Shown here one piece after another: positions 9,357-18,625 of a stretch of DNA of 64,000 bases. Below the pieces are notes generated by a model, which was given only the letters and a program-made list of their open reading frames with translations, had not been told where the DNA came from and ran no database searches. Each line of letters opens with the position of its first letter. Position 1 is the stretch's first letter. The stretch comes from Henriciella marina (GTDB lineage Bacteria; Pseudomonadota; Alphaproteobacteria; Caulobacterales; Hyphomonadaceae), in NCBI RefSeq assembly GCF_027213945.1, contig NZ_JAPWGW010000003.1:480303-544302 (forward strand), written 5' to 3'. Made by a program: the position numbers and the translations under genes.

Positions 9357-10208
9357 TTACCGGTGAGCGAGCCAGTCAGGCGTCCGCTCTCTTTCTTTAG
9401 AGATATCGATACGGCGAGCTCCTCTGGGCTCGCCGTATTCTTTTGCAATGCGCGGAATTGCCATCAGCAGCGGCTCCTTCGCAACGGCCATGTGATGACC
9501 ATTCGCATGAAGCAGCGTCTTGTCATCCAGCATGATACCGACATGCCCCTTCCAGAAGACCAGGTCATTGCGCCGTAGCGCGCCTGGCGCATTCCAGTCG
9601 TCCACGGCCTCACCACTCCAGGCGAATTGCATGTCGCTGTCCCGCGGCAGGACGACACCGCATGAAAGGAATGCCGCCCGCGTCAGCCCGGTACAATCAA
9701 GACCGAGGCTCTCGCAACCACCCCAGAGATATGGCGCATGCAGGAAACGAAGCGCTACATCGGCAGGATCATCAAAGCGGGTATTGATCGGCTGCACGTG
9801 ACCCGATGTCAGCCATCCACCTCGTGTTGTCCGGAAAAAGCCGTTCTCCTCGCCCGTTACAGTAACCGCGCTTCCCATGGAGATCAGTCCATATGGCGCC
9901 GATTTCAGGTGCGGTTGCGAATAGGCATACGTACGCAAGGCGCTCACCCAGTGGGTTGGCTCTGAAACCGGAGCGGAGAGCGCGTCCATGAGCGTCCAGC
10001 CGACATAGCGATCACGCTCCATCTGAACCAGGCCAAATTCGCCAGCTTCGCTGAATAGAGTAACGGTCTCACCATGTAGCGCCTGAGTCACCATTTCGGC
10101 GTCCGGGCGCGGGGCACCTCGCAGCGCTGCGATGCCCGCAGACACCTGCATCAGCATGCCCTGCCCGCGACGAGGCGGCGTCAGTCGTTGATCGAAGAAA
10201 TCAGGCAC
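9357..10208 (-). CDS. NlpC/P60 family cell-wall peptidase with SH3-like domains
   Basis: 283 residues. The N-terminal half has SH3b-like segments (AALRGAPRPDAEMVTQALHGE; VGWTLMDAL; GWLTSGHVQP). The C-terminal NlpC/P60 domain (about 150-260) shows the catalytic Cys in GLDCTGLTRAAFLSCG and the catalytic His in KGHVGIML. This resembles dipeptidyl peptidase VI enzymes that cut murein tetrapeptides. No signal peptide is visible, which fits a cytoplasmic recycling role. The start is GTG with GAGGTGG upstream. It lies 13 bp after the MarR gene, so the two are probably co-transcribed. Confidence 0.88.
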   Translation of the reverse strand: MPDFFDQRLTPPRRGQGMLMQVSAGIAALRGAPRPDAEMVTQALHGETVTLFSEAGEFGLVQMERDRYVGWTLMDALSAPVSEPTHWVSALRTYAYSQPHLKSAPYGLISMGSAVTVTGEENGFFRTTRGGWLTSGHVQPINTRFDDPADVALRFLHAPYLWGGCESLGLDCTGLTRAAFLSCGVVLPRDSDMQFAWSGEAVDDWNAPGALRRNDLVFWKGHVGIMLDDKTLLHANGHHMAVAKEPLLMAIPRIAKEYGEPRGARRIDISKERERTPDWLAHR

Positions 10209-10221
10209 GGCGCCACCTCAA

Positions 10222-10611
10222 TCAGGCCGCGACATTCTTGTCCAGTGGTTTGGCGTCCGCAATTGACTTGCGCTCTTCGCCAGCCTCGGCAGCAATGATG
10301 AGTTCGGCGAATTCCCGTAGCCAGGTCATGCCCTCGACCGTACGCTCAATAATGACGCTGCGCAGGTCATGCTCATCACGGCGACGGCGGACAAAACCAA
10401 GCTTCTCGAGCGCATCAACAGCCCGTGTGACAGCGGGCTTTGCCAGATCAAGATCTGTCGCAAGACCCCGGACCGTATGTGGTCCGGCAGACAGGGCAAC
10501 TGCCATCAGGATCGCCTGTTGGCGAGCGGTCAAGTCGCCGTCCGATGTGCGCACATAGGATGCCAGGGCGCGGCGCCACAGATTGAGGGCTGCTCTTTCG
10601 TTCATCGCCAT
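10222..10611 (-). CDS. MarR-type winged-helix regulator
   Basis: 129 residues. A winged helix-turn-helix is visible at about 40-100: GPHTVRGLATDLDLAKPAVTR, then LGFVRRRRDEHDLRSV, the typical MarR wing with DxRS. The ligand is unknown. AGGAG lies 10 bases before the ATG. It probably forms a two-gene unit with the NlpC/P60 peptidase downstream. Confidence 0.8.
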   Translation of the reverse strand: MAMNERAALNLWRRALASYVRTSDGDLTARQQAILMAVALSAGPHTVRGLATDLDLAKPAVTRAVDALEKLGFVRRRRDEHDLRSVIIERTVEGMTWLREFAELIIAAEAGEERKSIADAKPLDKNVAA

Positions 10612-10709
10612 ACAGTCACGCTCCTGATCCCGGTCGCCCTCCCCAATTCATAGAACTGTGATTTGCGGACGTCGTAAAGCAACGGCTTGCCGATCAGAAT
10701 TCTGCGTTC

Positions 10710-12176
10710 TTACCGCTTGGTTTCGATGGTGAAAAACATGTTCTGCCCGGAGCGATTCACACGCAGGAGCAGCGGCGCGCCCGGCGGTGCATTCGTCGGC
10801 GAAAGCGCATCATATGCATCTTCCAGGTCAGCCACGCGCTTGAAGCCCATCTCCGTGATGACGTCGCCCTTGCGCAGCTTTCCGAAGCTTGGACCATTGG
10901 CGGCGACGGAGTTTACCAGCACTCCATCGACACCGCGCGCAATGCCGTAGCGGCGGCGGGCATCGTCATCGACATTCTTGAGTTCCGCCCCGATCGGGTT
11001 TTGAGCCAGCGCATTGTCGGGCAGCGGTTCGCGTGTCTCGGACTCATTGTTCGACGCAAGTTCACCGACCTCAAATATCACGGTCCGCCGTTTACGATCA
11101 CGGATGAGGTCAACGCGCACGCGCTTTCCAATCTCTGTCTCGGCAACAATACGGGTCAGACCACGAACATTCTCGATCATCTTGCCGTCAAAAGTCAGTA
11201 GCAGGTCGCCAACTTCGAAATCGGCACTGGCTGCTGGCCCTGCACCGTCAATATTGGTGATAATGACGCCATCTGTGCTGTCGAGGCCGTAGGCGCCCGC
11301 AAGGCCTTCATCAATGCCCTGAACATTGACACCGAACCAGCCGCGGCGCGGCTTGCCGTATTCAATGATCTGCGCGGCAACCTGCTCGACGAGATTTGCA
11401 GGAATGGAAAACCCAAGGCCGACAGACCCGCCAGTCGGCGAGATGATTGCCGTGTTCACGCCCACGACTTCGCCGTTCAGATTAAAGAGCGGGCCGCCCG
11501 AATTACCCCGGTTGATCGCCGCATCGGTCTGAATGAAGTCGTCATAGCGCCCGGACTGGATGTCACGATTGCGTGCCGAAATAATACCGGCTGACACCGA
11601 GCCACCGAAGCCAAACGGGTTACCGATGGCCATCACCCAGTCGCCAACTTCTGCTGCGTCGCTGTCAGCAAATTCGACGAAGGGTAGCGGCGCTTCGCTC
11701 TCAACTTTCAAGACGGCAATATCGGTCTCGACATCGGTTCCGATCAGTTCCGCCTGAAGCGTCCGACCGGACGCAAAGATCACGTTGATCTCGTCAGCAT
11801 TCTCGATGACGTGGTTATTGGTAATGATCACGCCATCGGCGGAAACGACAAAGCCGGACCCTAGCGACCCCTCACGGCGAAAGCCCTCGGGGTCACGACC
11901 GAAGAATTCGTTGAAACGCTCAAGCGGAGAACCGTCAGGAAATTCCGGCATACCATTCGGCGCTACGGTCTGGCTTGTCGTGATGTTGACCACCGACGGC
12001 ATGAGACGACGCGCAAGCTCAGAGAAAGAGTCCGGCGCGCGCTGCTGGTCGATGACACTTGTCGTATCAGAGAGAGAACCTCGAGTTTCGCCCTGCGATC
12101 GCTGCGCACCCGCTGGACCAGCCAGCAAGGCAGCGCCAGCAAGCCCGGCCAGGGCCGAAATCGCAAAACGTCTCAT
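10710..12176 (-). CDS. degP: Periplasmic Do/DegQ-type serine protease
   Basis: 488 residues from the chosen ATG. Signal peptide MRRFAISALAGLAGAALLAG then GPAGAQ directs it to the periplasm. The trypsin-like domain carries the catalytic triad: His in ITNNHVIENADE, Asp in VETDIAVLKVES, and Ser in INRGNSGGPLFN. Two PDZ domains follow (about 275-370 and 390-480), ending NMFFTIETKR. The family degrades or refolds misfolded envelope proteins. It is the last gene after hflK-hflC-DUF2065, an envelope quality-control cluster. DegP, DegQ and MucD cannot be told apart by reading alone. Confidence 0.93.
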   Translation of the reverse strand: MRRFAISALAGLAGAALLAGPAGAQRSQGETRGSLSDTTSVIDQQRAPDSFSELARRLMPSVVNITTSQTVAPNGMPEFPDGSPLERFNEFFGRDPEGFRREGSLGSGFVVSADGVIITNNHVIENADEINVIFASGRTLQAELIGTDVETDIAVLKVESEAPLPFVEFADSDAAEVGDWVMAIGNPFGFGGSVSAGIISARNRDIQSGRYDDFIQTDAAINRGNSGGPLFNLNGEVVGVNTAIISPTGGSVGLGFSIPANLVEQVAAQIIEYGKPRRGWFGVNVQGIDEGLAGAYGLDSTDGVIITNIDGAGPAASADFEVGDLLLTFDGKMIENVRGLTRIVAETEIGKRVRVDLIRDRKRRTVIFEVGELASNNESETREPLPDNALAQNPIGAELKNVDDDARRRYGIARGVDGVLVNSVAANGPSFGKLRKGDVITEMGFKRVADLEDAYDALSPTNAPPGAPLLLRVNRSGQNMFFTIETKR

Positions 12177-12248
12177 ACTCCGTACTCCATCACACACGCA
12201 TACTTGTTAGTTTTGAACTATGGCGGTTCGCAGGCAGAACGCAACGCG

Positions 12249-12446
12249 TCAACCAAACCGGACGGCGCAATAGAACAGGATCAGTCCCAGTATCGCTGAC
12301 CAGATGCCACCGCTGCGTACCGCGTCGAGCGGTAGTGCCGACAGCCACGCCGCCATCCGGCGCATGGTTTCGGGCGCGGCGGCGTAGAGGATGCCCTCCA
12401 GCGCAAACCACAACCCGACCGCCGCAATAAGGACCTGCCAGCTCAT
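12249..12446 (-). CDS. DUF2065 small inner-membrane protein (YjeT-like)
   Basis: 65 residues with two hydrophobic helices (about 4-24 and 46-64) separated by APETMRRMAAWLSALP, the conserved centre of the DUF2065 family. Its place directly after hflC, 39 bp downstream, matches the family's well-known position next to hflKC (yjeT in E. coli). The function is unknown; association with the HflKC complex is inferred from context. Confidence 0.85.
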   Translation of the reverse strand: MSWQVLIAAVGLWFALEGILYAAAPETMRRMAAWLSALPLDAVRSGGIWSAILGLILFYCAVRFG

Positions 12447-12485
12447 GACAGGTCCAGATTGATAGCAGAGTTGCGGCGTAACGCC

Positions 12486-13382
12486 TTAGCGGCGTGAACC
12501 GCTCTGGCGGGCCTGGTCGATGAAGTCATTGCAAACTCCAAGCTGGTTTGGTCCGACCACAATGCGGGTGCCTTCGGTAAAGGCTTCCTCACAGGCAATG
12601 AGCGAGCGATAGAAGCGGAAGAATTCGGCATCCTGCTCATAGGCCTCAGCGTAGATTTCGTTTCGGCGGGCATCGCCTTCACCGCGAATTTCTTCCGACT
12701 GCTGCCGGGCTTCAGCCAGTAGAACCGTACGCTCGCGTTCCGCCGTCGCACGAACAAGTTGTGCGCGCTCATCGCCCTCAGCACGGATTTCCTCAGCCTC
12801 TTGCTCACGCGTAGCTTCCATACGCTGGAAGACACGCTCCGACACATCATCCGGAAGGTCCGCGCGGCGGATACGAACATCGATGATTTCGATACCGCGT
12901 CCTGCAATATTGCCCGCAAGGTTGGTGCGGATCTCATCCATCAGTTCAGAGCGCTGACCAGAAATAATGTCTTCCGGCAGGCGTGAGGCAAGCGCGTTAC
13001 GGATGGCTGCATCCGTAAAGTTACGAAGCTGGCTGCGTGCGTCACGCTCATTGTTGAGACGCTGATAGAAGGCGAGAGGATCGGAGATCTGCCAGCGGAC
13101 GAAAGCATCCACAATAAGCTGCTCCTGGTTCGAGGCATATGCCTCGATGCCCGGCACGTTGAGACCGAGGTTGCGGCGGTCATACATGACCACATTCTGC
13201 AACAGCGGAATCTTCAGTTTCAGGCCGGCCTCATCCGAACCCGGTTCATTATAGGCTTCAACCGCACGACCAACCTGCAGGAGAAGCGCCTGCTTGCGCT
13301 GGTCGACAATGAAGAACGAATTGAACAGGACAATAGCTACCAGAACGGCTGCGACGATCCCGAGGATACCGATCGATTTCAT
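12486..13382 (-). CDS. hflC: HflC, SPFH/band-7 modulator of FtsH
   Basis: 298 residues. An N-terminal membrane anchor (about 5-25, IGILGIVAAVLVAIVLFNSFF) is followed by a periplasmic SPFH domain and a long charged coiled coil rich in RE/AE (about 195-260, EATREQEAEEIRAEGDERAQ). It forms a ring with HflK that encloses FtsH and tunes membrane-protein degradation. The gene starts 3 bp after the hflK stop. Confidence 0.94.
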   Translation of the reverse strand: MKSIGILGIVAAVLVAIVLFNSFFIVDQRKQALLLQVGRAVEAYNEPGSDEAGLKLKIPLLQNVVMYDRRNLGLNVPGIEAYASNQEQLIVDAFVRWQISDPLAFYQRLNNERDARSQLRNFTDAAIRNALASRLPEDIISGQRSELMDEIRTNLAGNIAGRGIEIIDVRIRRADLPDDVSERVFQRMEATREQEAEEIRAEGDERAQLVRATAERERTVLLAEARQQSEEIRGEGDARRNEIYAEAYEQDAEFFRFYRSLIACEEAFTEGTRIVVGPNQLGVCNDFIDQARQSGSRR

Positions 13383-13385
13383 GAC

Positions 13386-14528
13386 CTAGTTCTCCGAGTT
13401 TCTGCGATTGACGCTGTCGAGCGGCAGGTAAGGCACTGCGCCGGCGTCATTATCGAGGATAAGCTTGTCGCTACGATTGAGGACACGCTCCATCGTTTCA
13501 AGATACATGCGCTCACGGGTAACCTGTGGCGCCCGCTGATACTCCGTCAGGATTTGCGTGAAGCGATTGGCCTGACCAGATGCGTCCGCGATCACCTGCT
13601 CGCGATAAGCTTCTGCATCCTGAAGAATCTGCTGCGCCTCACCACGGGCACGCGGGATGATGTCGTTGGCGTAACGGTTGGCAACCTGCACGGCACGTTC
13701 AGCGTCCTGACCGGCATTGACCACGTCGATAAACGCCGCGCGGACTTCAGCCGGGGCCTGCGCTTCCTGAATTTCGACGTTCAGGATCTGCGCACCCGCG
13801 CGATAATCCTGAAGCAGAGCCTGAAGCTGTTCGCGAACCTGGTTCTGAAGCTCGTTACGACCCGTCGTGATGACATCGTCGAGATTCGACTTGCCGACCA
13901 CTTCGCGCATGACGCTCTCGGCGGCCGCTTTGACGAGATCCTCACCGTCCTCGACATTGAGGATGAAGTTCTCAGGATCTTCCTGATCATAGTACCAGAA
14001 GACGCGGTACTGGACGTCGACGATATTCTCGTCGCCAGTCAGCATCAGGCGCTCTTCTTCATTTGCACCGATCTGGGTGACCTGTTGTTGCTGCGACGGC
14101 ATGATCTCATGCGTTTCGATCGGCGTCGGCAGATGAACATGGAGGCCCGGACCGAAATTCTTCTGCCACTGGCCAAAGCGGAACACCGCGGCCGTCTCAC
14201 CTTCGTCAACGACCACAACGCCGGAAAAAAGCCAGGCGAGCAGCGCTACGAAACCGAGGACGATAAAACCGAATGGACCGAAGTTCTGGCCACTGCCACC
14301 GCGACCACCGCCGCCATTGCCACCACGGCCACGGCGAAAGCGCTCCTGCATGCGGCGCATCTGTTCTTCAAGATCGGGGCGATTGTTTCCACCACCGCCG
14401 CCAGACCCGTTGCCACCGCCAGAACCGCCAGGGCGGGACCAGGGCGAATCAGACTTCTTGCCCTGGGATCCCCACGGGCTGCTGCCTTTGGACGAACCCT
14501 CTCCGTCCTTATTATCATTCCAGGGCAT
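13386..14528 (-). CDS. hflK: HflK, SPFH/band-7 modulator of FtsH
   Basis: 380 residues. The first ~90 residues are a Gly/Ser/Arg-rich disordered tail, typical of HflK. One transmembrane helix follows (about 90-110, FIVLGFVALLAWLFSGVVVV), then an SPFH domain beginning DEGETAAVFRFGQW and a coiled-coil C-terminal part with ARGEAQQILQDAEAYREQVI. It is first in the hflK-hflC-DUF2065-degP unit and divergent from the Mrp ATPase gene. Confidence 0.95.
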   Translation of the reverse strand: MPWNDNKDGEGSSKGSSPWGSQGKKSDSPWSRPGGSGGGNGSGGGGGNNRPDLEEQMRRMQERFRRGRGGNGGGGRGGSGQNFGPFGFIVLGFVALLAWLFSGVVVVDEGETAAVFRFGQWQKNFGPGLHVHLPTPIETHEIMPSQQQQVTQIGANEEERLMLTGDENIVDVQYRVFWYYDQEDPENFILNVEDGEDLVKAAAESVMREVVGKSNLDDVITTGRNELQNQVREQLQALLQDYRAGAQILNVEIQEAQAPAEVRAAFIDVVNAGQDAERAVQVANRYANDIIPRARGEAQQILQDAEAYREQVIADASGQANRFTQILTEYQRAPQVTRERMYLETMERVLNRSDKLILDNDAGAVPYLPLDSVNRRNSEN

Positions 14529-14618
14529 TGCCCCTCCTTCACGACTGTCCGTCTATGGCCATATAGACACTGAACGAATATGTGCACCCCAGACCGCGTG
14601 CATCAAGGAGTGGCCCGC

Positions 14619-15812
14619 ATGTTTCGGCGTAAACAGCGACAATCTGGCAGCCTCGAAGACCGAATTCGGGCTGCGCTAGGCAGTCCGGACTGGCTTCAGG
14701 GCGTCCGCGTGCAGGATGGCGAACGCGTCACTCTAATCCTCGATGGCGACCCCGAAGACCTTGAGGGCTCCGAGGCGCGCCGCATTGAGGCCGAAGCCCG
14801 CGTCATGAATATTGCTGGCGTTACCGAGGTACGTGCCATGCTGACGGCGGAACGCGCCGCGGGCAGTACACCACTGGAAGATCCGCACGCGCACACCGTT
14901 TCCCCGACCGGCCAACCAAAGCCTGGCCACCGCCGGGTGTCCAAAGGGGCACGCCTGTCTGACGACGCGATCACCCAGGGCCAGCCCGGCCAACCGACGA
15001 CAGATCGCATTCCCGGCATTTCACGCATTCTCGTCGTGGCGAGCGCCAAGGGGGGAGTGGGCAAGTCCACTGTTGCTGTGAACCTTGCCGCTGCTTTCGC
15101 CAGGCTCGGCCTGAAGACGGGTCTCCTCGATGCAGACATCTATGGCCCCAGCGCGCCGACTATGCTCGGCACAGGTGATGCTTCGCCCGAGACGGATGCC
15201 GCCGGCAAACTAATCCCCGTCGAAGCGCATGGCATACGGTCACTGTCTATCGGCTACCTGTCAGATCCCGATGCCCCGATGATCTGGCGCGGCCCAATTG
15301 TGATGTCGGCGATTACCCAGATGCTGAACGATGCAGCCTGGGGCACGCCAGAAGATCCGCTGGACCTGCTCATCATCGATACCCCGCCCGGCACGGGCGA
15401 CGCACAACTCGCCATCGCGCAGAAAGTGCCGGTGACAGCTGCCGTCCTGGTAACCACACCGCAGGAAGTTGCACTCGCAGACGTGCGCCGCGGCGCAGCC
15501 ATGTTCGCCAAGACGGCCGTGCCTGTATTGGGCATCGTGGAAACGATGAGCTGGTTCGAGGATCTTGCCGGCAACCGTCACCACCTGATGGGTCAGGGCG
15601 GTGGCAGAACAATCGCGGACGCACTCGGCCTGCCTCTGTTGGCTGAGCTGCCCATTCTCGACGAAATCCGCGAAGGCGGGGATATAGGCAGACCGGCTGC
15701 CCTCAGTGATGGCCCTTCGGCAAAACTGTTTCATGAGCTCTCCAGATCGGTCGCGCTGAACCTGGACAGCCTGCAAACCAAGGCCCCTCCCCGCATCATT
15801 TTCGAGGATTGA
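14619..15812 (+). CDS. Mrp/ApbC-type P-loop ATPase (Fe-S cluster carrier family)
   Basis: 397 residues. Residues 10-85 form a MIP18/DUF59-like domain. A linker leads to the P-loop ATPase (about 130-390) with a deviant Walker A SAKGGVGKSTVAVNL, DADIYGPSAPTMLG and IDTPPGTGDAQL. The CxxC pair usually following ENMSYF is absent (ETMSWFEDLAGNRHHLMG), as I recall for other alphaproteobacterial members. AAGGAG eight bases upstream fixes the ATG at 14619 rather than 14580. The gene overlaps or touches the thioredoxin-like gene downstream. Confidence 0.9.
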   Translation: MFRRKQRQSGSLEDRIRAALGSPDWLQGVRVQDGERVTLILDGDPEDLEGSEARRIEAEARVMNIAGVTEVRAMLTAERAAGSTPLEDPHAHTVSPTGQPKPGHRRVSKGARLSDDAITQGQPGQPTTDRIPGISRILVVASAKGGVGKSTVAVNLAAAFARLGLKTGLLDADIYGPSAPTMLGTGDASPETDAAGKLIPVEAHGIRSLSIGYLSDPDAPMIWRGPIVMSAITQMLNDAAWGTPEDPLDLLIIDTPPGTGDAQLAIAQKVPVTAAVLVTTPQEVALADVRRGAAMFAKTAVPVLGIVETMSWFEDLAGNRHHLMGQGGGRTIADALGLPLLAELPILDEIREGGDIGRPAALSDGPSAKLFHELSRSVALNLDSLQTKAPPRIIFED

Positions 15813-15817
15813 CCGAC

Positions 15818-16162
15818 ATGCCGAGTGATATCCTGTATCTGCTTACGCCCGGCGAAGACCCGGCCTATCCGGGCGAAACGTTTTACTGCCCGCCATGCGC
15901 AATGGTCGAAGGTGTACTCGCATCGTTTCCGGAGCTCGCCGCCAAGCTGGACGTGCGCCGGGTCGACTGGCCCCGCCCCCGCAAGGACGTTGTCGCTGTT
16001 GTCGGCGAAGAGAACCAGTCACTTCCCATGCTGTTGCTCGAAGAAGGCACCTCCTCACCGCACCAGACCGGCACCCATCAGGGCCGTGCTTTCATCAATG
16101 ACCGCGACGATATTCTGGCAGCCCTGACTGAGCGGCACGGATTCCCGCGGGCGCCCCCATAG
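15818..16162 (+). CDS. DUF3088 thioredoxin-like protein
   Basis: 114 residues with a CxxC pair near the N-terminus (FYCPPCAMVEGVL) and a thioredoxin-like order of elements: DVRRVDWPRP then the cis-Pro-like NQSLPMLLLEEG. It matches DUF3088, whose role is not established. An in-frame TTG at 15809 overlaps the stop of the Mrp gene and could be used instead; GAGG lies about 10 bases before the ATG chosen here. Co-transcription with mrp is likely. Confidence 0.75.
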   Translation: MPSDILYLLTPGEDPAYPGETFYCPPCAMVEGVLASFPELAAKLDVRRVDWPRPRKDVVAVVGEENQSLPMLLLEEGTSSPHQTGTHQGRAFINDRDDILAALTERHGFPRAPP

Positions 16163-16165
16163 GCG

Positions 16166-17074
16166 TCAGGCGTTGAAGTTCAGCTTGAGCCCTGCCTCTG
16201 GCCAGCGGCACTTGATGAGCTGCCCGGTGCCTGAGAGCGTGATGTAGGCATCCTTCATGTCTTCGCCGCCAAAGGCGATATTGGTGACGAACGGGTCCGG
16301 AAATGCGATGTGGGCGTGATTGCCGTCGGGCTCTACCGTTGTGATGCCGCCCTGAAGGATGGTCGCGACGCAGACATTACCCGCCGCTGAAATGGCAAGG
16401 CTGTCGAAGTAGCGAAGGTCTGGCATACCGGCGACGACACGCCCTTTCGAGAAAGGTGAAGCCTGCTTCGCCGCGCCGGGGCTTTCCAGGTCATAGGCCC
16501 AGACGCGCGCTGTCATCGTATCGGCAAAGTAGACCGTCTTCTCGTCAGGCGAAAGGCCGATACCGTTCGGCGAAATGTGATTGTAGTCGAGTTCCTGAAC
16601 CTTGTCGGACCCGGCGGCCAGGAAATAGACGCCGCCCGTATCGCGATGGGTCGGATAGGATTTTCCGAGATCGGTGAAATAGAGATTTCCAGCCTTGTCG
16701 AAGACAAGATCGTTTGGCCCCTTTAACGGGCGCCCGCCGCACTCGGTGGCAACGACCTCAACCTTTCCAGTCTGCAAATCAATACGCTCAATCCGGCCAC
16801 CCGAATAATCTGGCGGGCAATGGCCCGGGATCAGCAGGCCGTCGCGTTCGTGGTAGGTGAAGCCGCCATTATTGGTGCACCACAGCTTGCCATCAGGGCC
16901 GACGGCCAGACCGTTCGGTCCGCCGCCCGGCTCTGCCACGGTCTCGCGCTTTCCATCCGGCCAACAACGCGTGATCAGCTTGCTCTCAATCTCGACGACA
17001 ATAACCGAGCCGTCCGACATAACGACCGGGCCTTCCGGGAACCGGAGACCCTCTGTGATCACTTCATAGTCCAT
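16166..17074 (-). CDS. SMP-30/gluconolactonase/LRE family protein
   Basis: 302 residues from the ATG with GGGAG upstream; a longer frame begins at 17125 but has no better signal. The sequence is a six-bladed propeller of the SMP-30 type: GLRFPEGPVVMSDGSV (metal-binding Glu), CTNNGGF, GPNDLVFDKAGNLYFTDLG (Asn/Asp ligands) and SPNGIGLSPDEKTVYFADT. These enzymes hydrolyse sugar lactones; the actual substrate cannot be read. It is convergent with the DUF3088 gene. Confidence 0.88.
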   Translation of the reverse strand: MDYEVITEGLRFPEGPVVMSDGSVIVVEIESKLITRCWPDGKRETVAEPGGGPNGLAVGPDGKLWCTNNGGFTYHERDGLLIPGHCPPDYSGGRIERIDLQTGKVEVVATECGGRPLKGPNDLVFDKAGNLYFTDLGKSYPTHRDTGGVYFLAAGSDKVQELDYNHISPNGIGLSPDEKTVYFADTMTARVWAYDLESPGAAKQASPFSKGRVVAGMPDLRYFDSLAISAAGNVCVATILQGGITTVEPDGNHAHIAFPDPFVTNIAFGGEDMKDAYITLSGTGQLIKCRWPEAGLKLNFNA

Positions 17075-17171
17075 GATGTTTCTCCCGCATTTTATCTTTG
17101 CGGAAGACAGTGTCGCGCAGCGCAAGGCGCATCAAGCCGCCTCGTCGCGGAAGTTCTGAATTTTGAAAGCG

Positions 17172-17723
17172 TTATTCGCCCGGCCGGATCACTTCGTCCG
17201 CGACACGCTCATAGACGCGGTGGGTGAAGGCATATTCGTTCCGGTCGTCAGCCGGATAGGTCGTTCCGCTTACCTCTTTGAACGTGTCGAGCCCCTCGAC
17301 CGAAAAGAAGACATCGCCATCAACGTCAGCGTCAACATCAGTGATGTAGAGGCGGTCGGCCAGCGGCATCGCGCGCTCGAACAGGCTTTGGCCACCAATC
17401 ACGAAGATCTCGTCCATATCGGCCTTTTGCGCCATGGCTCGCGCAGCTGCGATCGCAGCGTTCATGTTTGAATAGACTCGAGCTCCGCATGCGGCATAGC
17501 TCCAGTGCCGGGTCAGCACGATGTTCTGGCGGCCAGGCAACGGCTTGCGCGGCAAGCTTTCCCACGTCTTGCGACCCATGATGATAGGCTTGCCAAGCGT
17601 AATCTGCTTGAAGAGCTGAAGATCATCTGGAAGCGACCAGGGGAGCGTCCCATCCTTGCCGATGGCACCATTGCGGTCGCGCGCAACGATAAGGGCAAGC
17701 TTCACATTCTGTGAGATGGGCAT
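17172..17723 (-). CDS. folA: Dihydrofolate reductase
   Basis: 183 residues. Signatures are LALIVARDRNGAIGKDGTLPWSLPDDLQ (Met20 loop and catalytic Asp), IIMGRKTWESLP (NADPH site) and EIFVIGGQSLF. It makes tetrahydrofolate for one-carbon metabolism. thyA, its usual partner, lies 2.1 kb away on the same strand, with three opposite-strand genes between. Confidence 0.95.
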   Translation of the reverse strand: MPISQNVKLALIVARDRNGAIGKDGTLPWSLPDDLQLFKQITLGKPIIMGRKTWESLPRKPLPGRQNIVLTRHWSYAACGARVYSNMNAAIAAARAMAQKADMDEIFVIGGQSLFERAMPLADRLYITDVDADVDGDVFFSVEGLDTFKEVSGTTYPADDRNEYAFTHRVYERVADEVIRPGE

Positions 17724-17806
17724 AAATTACCTCTCAAAAGCTGGCGGGTCTTTCCACGCCTCTGCGTACCGGCGGGCCGTCATTACGCGGACTCCGTAAA
17801 CCTTCA

Positions 17807-18550
17807 ATGCTGGCCCTGCTCAAGGAACTGCTGTTTTTCATGATGACTTTCTGGGACGGTTTCGTCGCCGCGCTGACCAATCAGCAGCCAGCATTACTAT
17901 TTCCGGTTTTTTTCGGCCTTGTTCTGACATCCGGCATCATCTGGGTCGCAAACGGGCGCTTCTGGGCGTTTGTCTATTTCGCGACCATTCCTTTCCTGAA
18001 CTGGTCCTTCGGTGTCATCGACAGCATTTCCCTCATGGCGCCGTCAGAAGCCTTTGATCGCGGAATCGAACTTCATCCACTGACCGTCGTTACCGGTCTT
18101 GTCTTTGTATTCCGCGACTTTGTGCAAAGGCGAATGGGACATAAGGTCCTGATCGTAATGGCCCTCGCCATCGCATGGTCATTCTTCTACGCTTGGCCGG
18201 TGATCGCGCTCGCTTCCGGCATCGCCTTTGCTATTTCGGAAATCACAGACTGGCTCATCTTCACGCTGACAAAGTACCGCCTTTCAACACGCATCCTTCT
18301 GTCGAGCGCAATTGCGGCCCCGGTCGACACAACGATCTTTCTCTATGGCGCTGATCTTGCTCGCCAGATGCAGCTTGGCGATGAGCCGGGCAACATGCTC
18401 CATCTCGCAAACTGGGTCGTCTTTATCGTGGGCAAGATGTCAGGTGCTGCCGTCATCTCCTACTATATCCGACAGCGTGAAAAGCAGGGCCTGATAGACC
18501 CGTATGATGATGACGGCTTCACGCCCGAAAACAAACCGGCGAACGCCTGA
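17807..18550 (+). CDS. VUT-family (YhhQ-like) membrane transporter
   Basis: 247 residues with about six transmembrane helices. The conserved C-terminal half reads VTGLVFVFRDFVQRRMG, ISEITDWLIFTLTK, and then a stretch with APVDTTIFL. This matches the VUT/YhhQ family (PF02592), whose known members take up 7-deazaguanine precursors of queuosine. The sequence is shifted from the canonical YhhQ, so substrate is uncertain. It is divergent from folA, with 83 bp between. Confidence 0.75.
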   Translation: MLALLKELLFFMMTFWDGFVAALTNQQPALLFPVFFGLVLTSGIIWVANGRFWAFVYFATIPFLNWSFGVIDSISLMAPSEAFDRGIELHPLTVVTGLVFVFRDFVQRRMGHKVLIVMALAIAWSFFYAWPVIALASGIAFAISEITDWLIFTLTKYRLSTRILLSSAIAAPVDTTIFLYGADLARQMQLGDEPGNMLHLANWVVFIVGKMSGAAVISYYIRQREKQGLIDPYDDDGFTPENKPANA

Positions 18551-18625
18551 CCTCACGACAGTGTTTTCACCGCCTCCTGCTTCGCTATGGTCTGGTCAGA
18601 ACAACCAGACCAAAGGGAGGTCCTC